From Agromyces sp. LHK192 (GTDB lineage Bacteria > Actinomycetota > Actinomycetes > Actinomycetales > Microbacteriaceae): a stretch of DNA of 64,000 bases. Below are positions 51,777 to 59,946 of the stretch, piece by piece. Both the position numbers and the translations under genes were made by a program. Where the stretch lies: NCBI RefSeq assembly GCF_004006235.1, contig NZ_CP034753.1, positions 1,178,001 through 1,242,000 on the forward strand. Reading direction: 5' to 3'. Within the stretch, counting starts at the first letter, position 1, and the number at the start of each line of letters is the position of its first letter. The notes below the pieces were generated by a model, which worked only from the letters and a program-made list of their open reading frames with translations, was not told where the DNA came from and did no database searches.

Positions 51777-52841
51777 TTGATCGATGCGCAGCTCGCCACG
51801 TCCTGCGTCCGACCGTCCGCATCGCTGCTCGACGCAGTGCAGGCGATCGATCGAGGCGCCAGCGGAATCGCGTGCATCACGGAGGAATCCAGCGATGTGC
51901 TCGTCGGGGTCCTGACGGACGGCGATGTCCGCAGGGCGCTCATCGGAGGAGCACAGGTGGGAAGTCCCGCGCTCCCGCATGCGACTCTTTCACCGCTCAC
52001 GCTGCCGTCGGGCACCCCGCGCGCGCAGGTCCTCGACCTGATGCGGGCGCACCGAATCGACGCAATCCCGATCGTCTCGGAAAGCGGCGTGCTGGTCGAA
52101 GTGCAGACCCTGTCCGACATCGTCGGTGGGTCGCACCTGCCGAACCACGCCGTGATCATGGCGGGCGGCCGGGGTACGCGTCTGGGCTCGTTGACCCGGT
52201 CCACGCCGAAACCGCTGATGCAGGTCGCAGGGCGTCCGATCATCGAGTGGATCATCCTCGGGCTGGTCGGTGACGGGATCCAACACGTCCACGTCAGCGT
52301 CAACTACCTGGCCGACCAGATCATCGATCGCCTGGGTTCGGGTGGGGGTCTCGGCTGCGAGATCCACTATCTTCGCGAGGAACCGGAGAGCCCTCTCGGG
52401 ACGGCCGGCTCGCTGACCCTGCTCCCGGAGGAACTGACTGCTTCGTCTGCGGATCCGCTGATCGTGCTGAACGGCGATCTCATGGTCGAGTTCGATGCCC
52501 GCGCCTTGCTCGCCCACCACGAAGCAACGCGCGCTGGGCTAACCATCGGCACCAAGAGCTATCAGCATTCCGTCCCCTTCGGCGTCCTCGAACTCGATGA
52601 TGCACGGAAGGTCACGGGGATCGTCGAAAAGCCTGACCTCTCTGTCGAGATCAACGCCGCGGTGTACTGCGTCGACGCGCAACTGATCGGACTGCTGCCT
52701 CCGCGCGCGCCGAGCACCATGCCCGAGCTCGCGCAGTCTGCTTTGGACCGGGGCATCGCCGTTTCCGCATGGGGCATCGAAGCCGAATGGATCGACGTGG
52801 GGACGCCCGGCGACCTCGCGCGTGCAAAGGGGGAAGTGTGA
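51777..52841 (+). CDS. ptmE: CBS-domain sugar-1-phosphate nucleotidyltransferase (PtmE-type)
   Basis: The 354-aa protein joins two CBS domains (about residues 1-120; LVGVLTDGDVRRALI, RIDAIPIVSESGVLVEV) to a nucleotidyltransferase domain starting AVIMAGGRGTRLGSLTRSTP. Later motifs are VLNGDLMVEFDA and EWIDVGTPGDLARAK. In Campylobacter the equivalent PtmE makes GDP-glucosamine for the legionaminic acid route. The start is a TTG at 51777 with AGGGGG 4 nt upstream, which follows the legG stop directly. The CBS domains suggest nucleotide control. The GDP specificity is inferred from context. Confidence 0.85.
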   Translation: MIDAQLATSCVRPSASLLDAVQAIDRGASGIACITEESSDVLVGVLTDGDVRRALIGGAQVGSPALPHATLSPLTLPSGTPRAQVLDLMRAHRIDAIPIVSESGVLVEVQTLSDIVGGSHLPNHAVIMAGGRGTRLGSLTRSTPKPLMQVAGRPIIEWIILGLVGDGIQHVHVSVNYLADQIIDRLGSGGGLGCEIHYLREEPESPLGTAGSLTLLPEELTASSADPLIVLNGDLMVEFDARALLAHHEATRAGLTIGTKSYQHSVPFGVLELDDARKVTGIVEKPDLSVEINAAVYCVDAQLIGLLPPRAPSTMPELAQSALDRGIAVSAWGIEAEWIDVGTPGDLARAKGEV

Positions 52842-53854
52842 GTCGACTCGAAGACCTCGCCGGAAGGCGCGTCCTCGTCACCGGTGCGGACGGCTTCATC
52901 GGGTCCCATGTCGTGGAGACGCTTCTGGGGCTCGGGGCGAACGTCGGTGCTTTCTGCGCGTACAACTCGTTCGGATCCCGCGGGTGGCTCGACGAATCGG
53001 ACGCGTTCAAGGAAGGGCTCCGGGCGGGGCGTGCCGAGGTACTACTGGGCGACGTCCGGGACGCTGAATTCGTGGCTGAGGCCGTCGCCGGTCGCGACAT
53101 CGTCTTTCACCTCGCCGCGCTCATCGCTATCCCGTATTCGTACGTCGCCCCCCGCTCCTATGTCGACACGAATGTGATCGGCACGCTCAACGTCCTCGAG
53201 GCAGCGCGCCGCCATGGAACGGCGCGGATTGTGCACACATCAACATCCGAGGTCTACGGAACGCCGGACTCGGTGCCCATCTCGGAGGATCATGCCCTGA
53301 AGGGACAGTCTCCGTACTCCGCCTCGAAGATCGCGGCCGACAAGATGGCGGAGTCGTACGCGCGGTCCTTCGACCTACCGGTCACGACACTGCGGCCGTT
53401 CAACACGTTCGGCCCAAGGCAGTCGGCGCGCGCGGTGATCACCACCGTGCTCTCGCAGTTGATCGCGGGGGCGGAGCGTATCAAGCTCGGTTCGCTCTCG
53501 CCGCAACGAGACTTCACGTTCGTCACCGACACCGCGGACGGATTCGCCCGCGCGGCTGTGGCGGATCTCGCATTCGGCGAGACGGTGCAGCTAGGCACCG
53601 GTAGGACGGTGTCGATCGGTGACCTCGTCGCGATCTGTCAGCGGGTCCTCGGCACCACCGCGAGTATCGAAAGCGAGAGCGAACGGGTTCGCCCGGCGAA
53701 CTCCGAGGTAGAGATCCTGCTCTCGGATCCGTCGAAAGCGCGAACGCTCTTGGGCTGGGAGCCGACTGTGTCGCTCGAGGTCGGAATCGCGAGAACTGCC
53801 GATTGGCTGCGGGGTCGGGTCGACGCTGAGACCGCGGGGACGTACCACCGTTGA
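52838..53854 (+). CDS. legB: NAD-dependent 4,6-dehydratase (LegB type)
   Basis: The 338-aa short-chain dehydrogenase/epimerase has VLVTGADGFIGSHVVETLL (NAD motif GxxGxxG), IPYSYVAPRSYVDTNVIGT, the catalytic STSEVYG and PYSASKIAADK (Tyr-x3-Lys), and RPFNTFGPRQSARAVITTVL. The IPYSYVAP-SYVDTN stretch is characteristic of LegB, the GDP-GlcNAc 4,6-dehydratase. It starts with GTG overlapping the ptmE stop. Confidence 0.9.
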   Translation: MSRLEDLAGRRVLVTGADGFIGSHVVETLLGLGANVGAFCAYNSFGSRGWLDESDAFKEGLRAGRAEVLLGDVRDAEFVAEAVAGRDIVFHLAALIAIPYSYVAPRSYVDTNVIGTLNVLEAARRHGTARIVHTSTSEVYGTPDSVPISEDHALKGQSPYSASKIAADKMAESYARSFDLPVTTLRPFNTFGPRQSARAVITTVLSQLIAGAERIKLGSLSPQRDFTFVTDTADGFARAAVADLAFGETVQLGTGRTVSIGDLVAICQRVLGTTASIESESERVRPANSEVEILLSDPSKARTLLGWEPTVSLEVGIARTADWLRGRVDAETAGTYHR

Positions 53855-55023
53855 CCGAGGAATTGCATGCCCCTGGTGCGCTCGCGAGGGCCGGTGTGAT
53901 TCCGCTTTCGGAACCGAACCTCGGCCAGTTGGAGTACGCCGCTGTCCTCGACGCGCTGCGTTCCGGATTCGTGTCGTCGGTGGGCCCCGCCGTCGATGAG
54001 TTCGAGGCGAGTTTCGCAACAGCGGTCGGTGCGGAACACGCGATTGCCTGCTCAAGTGGAACCGCCGCGATCCACGTCGCGCTCATCATTGCCGGTGTTT
54101 CGCGTGGAGATGAGGTGTTGTGCTCCGACTTCACGTTTGCCGGTTCGGCGAACCCGATCGCATACCTCGGAGCGGAGCCGGTCTTCATCGACTCCGACGA
54201 GCGGACGTGGAATGCGGACCCAGGTCTCGTGATCGAAGAACTCGAACGTCGGGCTCGCGAGGGTCGCCGGATGCCCGCAGCGGTCGAGATCGTGCACGTG
54301 CTGGGGCAACCGGCCGACATCGGACCGGTCCTCGACGCGGCGGCTCGGTTCGGAGTCCCGGTTATCGAGGACGCGGCGGAAAGCCTCGGTGCGACCTGGT
54401 CCAGCGGAGGCCTCGCGGGTCGGCATACGGGTGCGGTCGGGACGATCGGCTGCTTCTCGTTCAACGGGAACAAGATCGCGACCAGCGGCGGCGGCGGCAT
54501 GATCGTCACGAATGATGCGGACCTCGCCAAGCGCGCCAAACACTTGACCACGCAGGCGAAGGTTCCGGCTGTCGGGTACCTCCACGATGAGGTCGGCTAC
54601 AACTACCGCCTCACGAACCTGGCCGCGGCGCTCGGGAATGCGCAATTGTCACGGATCGATGAGTTCGTCACTGCGAAACGCCGGATTGCGCAGTTCTACG
54701 ACGAGATGCTCGACGATTTAGGAGTGACGCTCCCTCCAAGGGTCGACGGATTCGATTCGACGTACTGGTTGTACTCGGTGCTCACCCGGGACACGAACGA
54801 ACGGGATGCCTTCGTCACCCACCTTGCCCGACACGGGATTCAGGCGCGAGCGCTGTGGCGACCGATGCATGCGCAGCCGCCCTTCTCCGCGGCTCGCAGG
54901 CTCGGGGGCACAGTCGCAGACACGCTGTTCGAGCGAGGGGTCTCGCTACCCAGCTCCACTCACCTCGGTGACGGCGAGCGCGATCGTGTCGCTGCAGCCG
55001 TGCGCACGTTCTACGCCGGATAG
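53851..55023 (+). CDS. legC: LegC-family PLP aminotransferase
   Basis: The 390-aa DegT/DnrJ-family enzyme has IPLSEPNLGQLEYAAVLDAL, FVSSVGPAVDEFE, CSSGTAAIHVALI, VIEDAAESLGATW and SFNGNKIATSGGGGMIV, whose Lys binds PLP. It adds the 4-amino group to the 4-keto sugar made by LegB. The TTG start overlaps the legB stop by 4 nt (TTGA). It is the last gene of the operon before a new leaderless promoter. Confidence 0.91.
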   Translation: MTEELHAPGALARAGVIPLSEPNLGQLEYAAVLDALRSGFVSSVGPAVDEFEASFATAVGAEHAIACSSGTAAIHVALIIAGVSRGDEVLCSDFTFAGSANPIAYLGAEPVFIDSDERTWNADPGLVIEELERRAREGRRMPAAVEIVHVLGQPADIGPVLDAAARFGVPVIEDAAESLGATWSSGGLAGRHTGAVGTIGCFSFNGNKIATSGGGGMIVTNDADLAKRAKHLTTQAKVPAVGYLHDEVGYNYRLTNLAAALGNAQLSRIDEFVTAKRRIAQFYDEMLDDLGVTLPPRVDGFDSTYWLYSVLTRDTNERDAFVTHLARHGIQARALWRPMHAQPPFSAARRLGGTVADTLFERGVSLPSSTHLGDGERDRVAAAVRTFYAG

Positions 55024-55070
55024 CTTCGTGGACGTATTCGGGTCGCGATCGTGCTCGGCGGCCGATTGGT

Positions 55071-55083
55071 TACGCTACCCATC
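55071..55083 (+). promoter_or_regulatory. Leaderless promoter of the DUF4012 gene
   Basis: TACGCT (55071-55076), 7 nt, then GTG at 55084; no ribosome binding site. Confidence 0.55.
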
Positions 55084-57102
55084 GTGACGCCGACTTCAGG
55101 GGGTTCAGGGTCGTCGAATCGGGACCTCGGGGGAGGTGCATCCGATCGGCAAGGATCGTCGAGCAGTTCGTCGGGGTCGTCGCTCCATCGATCGGGCTCC
55201 GGGTCCAGCGGCGGAAGTTCCAGCCGCGGAAGTTCCAGCCGCGGAAGTTCCAGCCGCGGAAGCTCCGGCAGGTCCGGCTCGGGCAGCTCAAAGAGTCGCC
55301 ACCACCGCTCCTCGAAGTCCCGCCGTCGAGCCCGCCGCAAGCGCATCATCACCTGGACGATCGTCGGCGTCGCCGCAGCCCTCGTCCTGTCGGTCGCGTG
55401 GGTCGGCATCCGCGCGTTCCTCGCGACGCAGGAGCTGCAAGACGCCGTGCCGCTCGCACGCCAGGCGCAGCAGCAGATCCTCGCCGGCGACGTGGCCAAG
55501 GCGACGGTCACGGCCAACGAGTTCGCGGGTCACGCGGCATCCGCTGCCCAACTGACCGGCGATCCGGTCTACTGGCTGTACGAGCGACTGCCGCTGCTCG
55601 GGCCGAATCTCGAGGTGCTGCGGTCGGTGTCGGCCTCGGTCGACACGGTCGCGCGCGGCGCCGTGGTGCCGCTGGCGCAGGCGGCCGGCTCCGTCGATGT
55701 GAACCGGTTCGCACCGGCGGGCGGGCGTATCGACCTGCAGGCGATGATCGACCTGCAGCAGCCGGTCGGCAGCGCCGCCTCCGCGTTCGACATCGCCGCC
55801 GCGATGGTGCTGCGCCCGGCGGTGGCATCCGCCGACGTCGTCGGCCCGCTCGCCGACGCGCGCGACGAGTACTCGACCCTGGTCGCCGACGCACGAGACA
55901 CCGTCGACGCGCTCGACCGGGCCGTCACGCTGCTGCCGTCGATGCTCGGCGCCGAGGGGCCGCGCGACATCCTCCTGCTGTTCCAGAACAACGCCGAGCT
56001 GCGCACCCTCGGCGGCGTCTCGAGTGCGCTCGCGCTCGTGCACGCCGACGGGGGAGCGGTCGCGATGACGCAGCAGGCCGACTCGGGCGACATCGGGCGG
56101 TTCCCCGAACCGGTCGTCGCGCTGCCGATCGAGACCCGGGCGCTCTGGGGCGACAACACGGCCCGCTACATCCAGGACGTGAACTTCACCCCCCAGTTCC
56201 CGCTCGCGGCGACCATCGCGCGGGAGATGTGGCGTCAGCGCTACGCGGTCGAACCGCAGTCGGTCGTCGCCGTCGATCCGGTGATGCTCAGCTACCTGCT
56301 CGCCGCGACCGGCCCCATCACGCTCGCGAACGGCACCCAGCTCAGCACCGAGAACGCGGTGCAGTACCTGCTCTCCGACGTCTACCTCCAGTACTCGGGC
56401 AACGAGGCCGACGCCGTGTTCCAGGATGCCGCGGCCAGCGTGTTCGCCGCCCTCACCTCGGGAAGCATCGACGCGCGGGCCATGGTCGAGGCGCTCGCGA
56501 AGGCCGGCGCCGAGCGGCGCATCCTCGTGTGGAACGCCGACGTCGAGGAGCAGGCCGTGCTCGCCGGCACCGACCTCTCGGGCGAACTGCCCGCCTCGAC
56601 GCCCGACGACCAGGTCTTCGGCGTCTACCTCAACGACATGACCGGCTCCAAGATGGACACCTACCTCGACGTGCAGTACGGCGTCGGCGCCACCACGTGC
56701 CGCAACGACCGGCTGCCGCTCTACGAGATCCACGTGACGCTCACGAACACCGCGCCGGCGGATGCCGCGACCAGCCTGCCGCCGTACGTGACCGGTGACG
56801 GGAACCACGGCACGCCGCCCGGCCAGATCGCCACGTCGGTGCACGTCTACGGCGAACAGGGCACGTACAACCTCGGCGTGCTGCTGGACGACCAGCCCGT
56901 CGGGTACCACCCCACGTCCGACACGGGCTACACGCTGAGCAAGGTCGTCTCCCGGCTCGACCCCGGAGAGAGCGCCACGTACCGCTTCGCGTTCCTCGGC
57001 GGCGAGCCGATCCAGAAGGCGCCGGTCATCGAATCGACGCCACTTGTTGACGTCCCCGAAATACTGGGGGTCGCGCTTTCCTGTGAATCTGCCCTATGGT
57101 GA
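55084..57102 (+). CDS. DUF4012-family membrane-anchored surface protein
   Basis: The 672-aa protein has a cytosolic Ser/Gly/Arg-rich N-terminus of about 80 residues and a basic stretch (HHRSSKSRRRARRKR). One membrane helix (about residues 88-112) is followed by a large extracellular domain. The DUF4012 core is recognisable: DILLLFQNNAELRTLGGVSS, QDVNFTPQFPLAATIAREMW, SVVAVDPVMLSYLLAATGPI, NGTQLSTENAVQYLLSDVY. Such proteins occur beside actinobacterial polysaccharide loci, but their biochemical role is not known. The leaderless GTG at 55084 is the chosen start. The C-terminus ends in a beta-rich domain. Confidence 0.88.
   Translation: MTPTSGGSGSSNRDLGGGASDRQGSSSSSSGSSLHRSGSGSSGGSSSRGSSSRGSSSRGSSGRSGSGSSKSRHHRSSKSRRRARRKRIITWTIVGVAAALVLSVAWVGIRAFLATQELQDAVPLARQAQQQILAGDVAKATVTANEFAGHAASAAQLTGDPVYWLYERLPLLGPNLEVLRSVSASVDTVARGAVVPLAQAAGSVDVNRFAPAGGRIDLQAMIDLQQPVGSAASAFDIAAAMVLRPAVASADVVGPLADARDEYSTLVADARDTVDALDRAVTLLPSMLGAEGPRDILLLFQNNAELRTLGGVSSALALVHADGGAVAMTQQADSGDIGRFPEPVVALPIETRALWGDNTARYIQDVNFTPQFPLAATIAREMWRQRYAVEPQSVVAVDPVMLSYLLAATGPITLANGTQLSTENAVQYLLSDVYLQYSGNEADAVFQDAAASVFAALTSGSIDARAMVEALAKAGAERRILVWNADVEEQAVLAGTDLSGELPASTPDDQVFGVYLNDMTGSKMDTYLDVQYGVGATTCRNDRLPLYEIHVTLTNTAPADAATSLPPYVTGDGNHGTPPGQIATSVHVYGEQGTYNLGVLLDDQPVGYHPTSDTGYTLSKVVSRLDPGESATYRFAFLGGEPIQKAPVIESTPLVDVPEILGVALSCESALW
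55207..55266 (+). repeat. Four 15-nt tandem repeats in the DUF4012 gene
   Basis: Four units (55207, 55222, 55237, 55252) each encode Ser-(Gly/Arg)-Gly-Ser-Ser, with a central GGAAGTTCC palindrome in the first three. They sit in the disordered cytosolic tail and may vary in number between strains. Confidence 0.9.
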
Positions 57103-57183
57103 GAAAGGTGTTGTCCTTGGGGGTGAGGGCGACTCAGTTTCCCAATCTGGGACTCATGAACGCATACGGGGGTATCAGCAATC

Positions 57184-57690
57184 ATGATTCGTAAAGTTCT
57201 CGCCGGCGTCGCCGTCGTCGCAGCAGCACTGCTCGCGGCACCGGCAGCGGCCAGCGCCGACGAAACCGCCGGGTACACCGGCCAGGGCACCAACGTCACC
57301 CTGACCGTCGGCGAAGTCGGCACCATGACCTTCTCGGGCCTCGCGCCCTCCACGCCGTCGACCGCCACGGTCGACGACGCGGTGACCATCACGGCCGTGC
57401 TCAAGGCGGCCACCGCCACCAAGCCGACGGATGCGTCGGGCACCGTCTCGTACTCCGTCTCGTCGAACACGCCCGGCACCTACACGGTCACCGCGACCGC
57501 CGGCCAGTACGTGGCGACCGGCACGCTCACCGTCGTCCCAGCCGACACCGCCGGCGCGGGCACCGGCCTCTCGGCGACCGGCTTCGACCTGCCGGTCCTG
57601 TGGATGTGGATCGGCGGTGGCGCACTCATCCTGGGCGCAGCACTCGTCATCGTCCTCACCACCGTTCGCCGCTCGCGCACCGAGTCCTGA
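57184..57690 (+). CDS. Small sortase-type cell wall surface protein
   Basis: The 168-aa protein has a Sec signal peptide (KVLAGVAVVAAALLAAPAAASA) and one beta-sandwich domain (VTLTVGEVGTMTFSG ... GTVSYSVSSNTPGTYTVTAT). The C-terminal sorting signal is LSATG, a hydrophobic helix and a basic tail (TTVRRSRTES). LSATG resembles the LAxTG-type motif of class E sortases rather than LPxTG. No sortase gene lies in the window. It is probably an abundant wall-linked protein; its ligand is unknown. Confidence 0.85.
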   Translation: MIRKVLAGVAVVAAALLAAPAAASADETAGYTGQGTNVTLTVGEVGTMTFSGLAPSTPSTATVDDAVTITAVLKAATATKPTDASGTVSYSVSSNTPGTYTVTATAGQYVATGTLTVVPADTAGAGTGLSATGFDLPVLWMWIGGGALILGAALVIVLTTVRRSRTES

Positions 57691-57714
57691 GCGACCACCC
57701 CGGCACGACACCGA

Positions 57715-57746
57715 CGGATGCCCCGGGCCCACGCCCGGGGCATCCG
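57715..57746 (+). terminator. Terminator after the surface protein gene
   Basis: A perfect 14-bp stem (57715-57728 with 57733-57746) over a 4-nt loop lies 24 nt after the stop codon. Its stem starts with the recurrent octamer CGGATGCC and ends with the complement. Confidence 0.85.
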
Positions 57747-57816
57747 CTCGTCTGCGCGGCCTCTGGCCTGTCGCGCCGTTTCGCGTGAAGATGGAGCACA
57801 CGGGGAGGAGGCATCC

Positions 57817-58668
57817 ATGGCGGAGATCATCGTCGGAGTGAGCGCCGGAGGCCCGGCGAGCGAGGCGGCCGTCGAATGGGCTGCGTGCCGAGCAGTCGGC
57901 CGAGGCCTGCCGCTGCGGCTCGTGCACGTCGTCGACAGTGCCATCCAGGCGACCGGCGACGCCGAACTGCTGCTCGCCGCGCACAGCGTCGCCGAACGCA
58001 GCCTCGACGCCGCGAAGGCGGTCGCAGCGCGGGTCGCACCGGGCATCGAGGTCGGCGCCGACCTCGAGCAGGGGCAGGCGGTCGAGGTCTTCGACCGGCT
58101 CTCGCGCAACGCCGAGCTGCTCGTCGTCGGCAGCGACTGGCACGGCGGCAAGCGTCCGAGCCGACGCGGCGTGCACAGCCTCCGCATCGCCGCGGCCAGT
58201 CACGCGCCCGTCGCCGTCATCCCCGACATCGACGTCAGCGCCCGGCGCGGCGTGGTCGTCGGCGTCGACGGATCCGAGCAGGGTCGTCGCGCACTCGACT
58301 TCGCCGTCGGCGAGGCCGGCCGCCTCGGCGAACCGCTCATCGCCCTGCACGCGTGGGACATCGCCGTCATGGTCGGCGGCGAGTACGGCTACGGCGTCGC
58401 GATGGTCGGCACCGACGAGCTGGGGGACGCCGCGGCCGAAGTGCTCGACGAGGTGATCGCGCCGGTCTCGGCCGACCACCCGGACCTCGAGATCGTCCGT
58501 CGCGTCGTCGCGGGCGACCCCGTCAGCAGCCTCGTCGACGAATCGATGGATGCCTCGCTCCTCGTCGTCGGCAGTCACGGGCGCGGCGCGCTGGCGCGGT
58601 TCCTGCTCGGGTCGGTCAGCCACGGGGTGCTCTCGCACCTCGAGTGCCCGACGGTCGTCGTGCGCTGA
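57817..58668 (+). CDS. Universal stress protein, tandem UspA domains
   Basis: The 283-aa protein contains two UspA domains. The first starts EIIVGVSAGGPASEAAVEWA, the second GVVVGVDGSEQGRRALDFAV. Both end in VVGSxxxG-type ATP-binding loops (LLVVGSDWHGGKRPSR; LLVVGSHGRGALARFLLGSV). It is the ATP-binding two-domain type common in Actinobacteria. The second loop is canonical, the first somewhat altered. GGGGAGGAG precedes the ATG at 57817. Confidence 0.93.
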   Translation: MAEIIVGVSAGGPASEAAVEWAACRAVGRGLPLRLVHVVDSAIQATGDAELLLAAHSVAERSLDAAKAVAARVAPGIEVGADLEQGQAVEVFDRLSRNAELLVVGSDWHGGKRPSRRGVHSLRIAAASHAPVAVIPDIDVSARRGVVVGVDGSEQGRRALDFAVGEAGRLGEPLIALHAWDIAVMVGGEYGYGVAMVGTDELGDAAAEVLDEVIAPVSADHPDLEIVRRVVAGDPVSSLVDESMDASLLVVGSHGRGALARFLLGSVSHGVLSHLECPTVVVR

Positions 58669-58672
58669 CCGC

Positions 58673-59875
58673 GTGAGCGAGGCGAGCGGCGGGCAGGCGC
58701 CCCGCGTCATCGGCGTCGACGCGGCGCGCGGGCTCGCCCTCATCGGCATGTTCGTGGCGCACACCGCGCCGATGGCCGCCACGGCCGACGCGCAGGCGAT
58801 CATCGCGATCGCCGACGAACGGCCACGACTGCTCTTCGCGCTGACCGCGGGACTCGCGCTCGGCTTCATCAGCGGAGGCATCCGGCCGCTGCCAGCGGCG
58901 CGCGGATTCGCCGGCGGACCGGAGCGCCGCCGGCTCCGCCGGCAGATCGCGATCCGCGCCGTCATCCTCATCGCGCTCGGACTTCTGATCACCGAGTACC
59001 TGAGGCCGCTCGTGTTCGTGATCCTCGACGTGTACGGCGTCGCGTTCCTCGTGCTCATCCCGCTGCTGTTCCTGCCGCGCTGGGTCGCGCTCGGCATCGG
59101 CATCGCCGGGCTCGCCGTCGCGCCCGGCCTCGCGGTGCTCCTCGCCCGCGAGGACTGGGTCGTGCAGGCCCGCGGCACCTGGCTCGAACTGCCGGCGGCC
59201 TGGTTCGTCTCGGGCGCCTATCCGGTGATCGAGTGGGTGCCCGTCATGCTCATCGGCGTCGCGATCGCCCGGTTCGGGGCGACGCGGCCTCGCGTGGTCG
59301 GCACGACCGCGGCGGTCGGCGCCGTCGCCGGCATCGCGTTCCTCCCGATCGGCGTGGAACTGCTGCGACTCGGCACCCGACAGTTCACCGACCCCGCGCT
59401 CGTGCCCGAGGCCGTGCGCACGCTCGCCCTCGGCGAATCGCTGCAGGCCCTCGGCAACGTCGGCATCGGCGCCGTCGTGGTGGCCGTGCTCGTCGCGCTC
59501 ACCGCGCTCGCGGGCGCGCGCACCACCCGGATCACGACCGCGGTGCTCTCGCCGGTCACCGCGATGGGCGCCATGCCGCTCACGATCTACACCGCGCAGC
59601 TCATCGTGCTCGCCGGATCGAAACGGGTCGAGAACGGCATCGAGACGGATGACTCGTGGCCGTTGCTCCTCGCCCTCGTGGTCGGCTCGATGGTGTTCGC
59701 CTGGTGCTGGCGACGCTGGATCGGCCGCGGGCCGCTCGAGGAACTGCTGCGGATCGCGAGCGGGCGACGACGAGACGGCCGACGGGGCGAGACGCCGCCC
59801 ACCGATCCGCCCTCCACCGATCCGCCCACCGCCGATCCGCCCACCGATCGACACCCGATGGGCACGCAGCCGTAA
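58673..59875 (+). CDS. Multispanning membrane protein, HGSNAT/DUF1624-like acyltransferase
   Basis: The 400-aa protein starts RVIGVDAARGLALIGMFVAH, the typical N-terminus of the heparan-alpha-glucosaminide N-acetyltransferase-like family. It has about ten membrane helices with conserved RGLA, H and FALTAGLALG elements. Family members transfer acetyl groups across the membrane to sugars, so modification of the surface glycan is possible. The C-terminal tail is a Pro/Thr/Asp repeat (PPTDPPSTDPPTADPPTD). It starts with GTG 4 nt after the usp stop. Confidence 0.83.
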   Translation: MSEASGGQAPRVIGVDAARGLALIGMFVAHTAPMAATADAQAIIAIADERPRLLFALTAGLALGFISGGIRPLPAARGFAGGPERRRLRRQIAIRAVILIALGLLITEYLRPLVFVILDVYGVAFLVLIPLLFLPRWVALGIGIAGLAVAPGLAVLLAREDWVVQARGTWLELPAAWFVSGAYPVIEWVPVMLIGVAIARFGATRPRVVGTTAAVGAVAGIAFLPIGVELLRLGTRQFTDPALVPEAVRTLALGESLQALGNVGIGAVVVAVLVALTALAGARTTRITTAVLSPVTAMGAMPLTIYTAQLIVLAGSKRVENGIETDDSWPLLLALVVGSMVFAWCWRRWIGRGPLEELLRIASGRRRDGRRGETPPTDPPSTDPPTADPPTDRHPMGTQP

Positions 59876-59946
59876 CACGGCGTGGATACCGTGGCCGGAC
59901 GGCGTGGGGGCGTCCGCCCCCGTGCCGACCCAGCAGGGAAGGTGCC

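Noticed and set aside
48166..55023. Pseudaminic acid or N-acetylneuraminic acid pathway
   Set aside because: The dehydratase and aminotransferase match LegB/LegC rather than PseB/PseC, and the PtmE-type CBS-nucleotidyltransferase is not part of the sialic or pseudaminic routes; not fully excluded without assays.
55207..55266. Possible regulatory iterons
   Set aside because: Four in-frame 15-nt units inside a coding region for a Ser/Gly/Arg tail; protein repeat is the simpler explanation.
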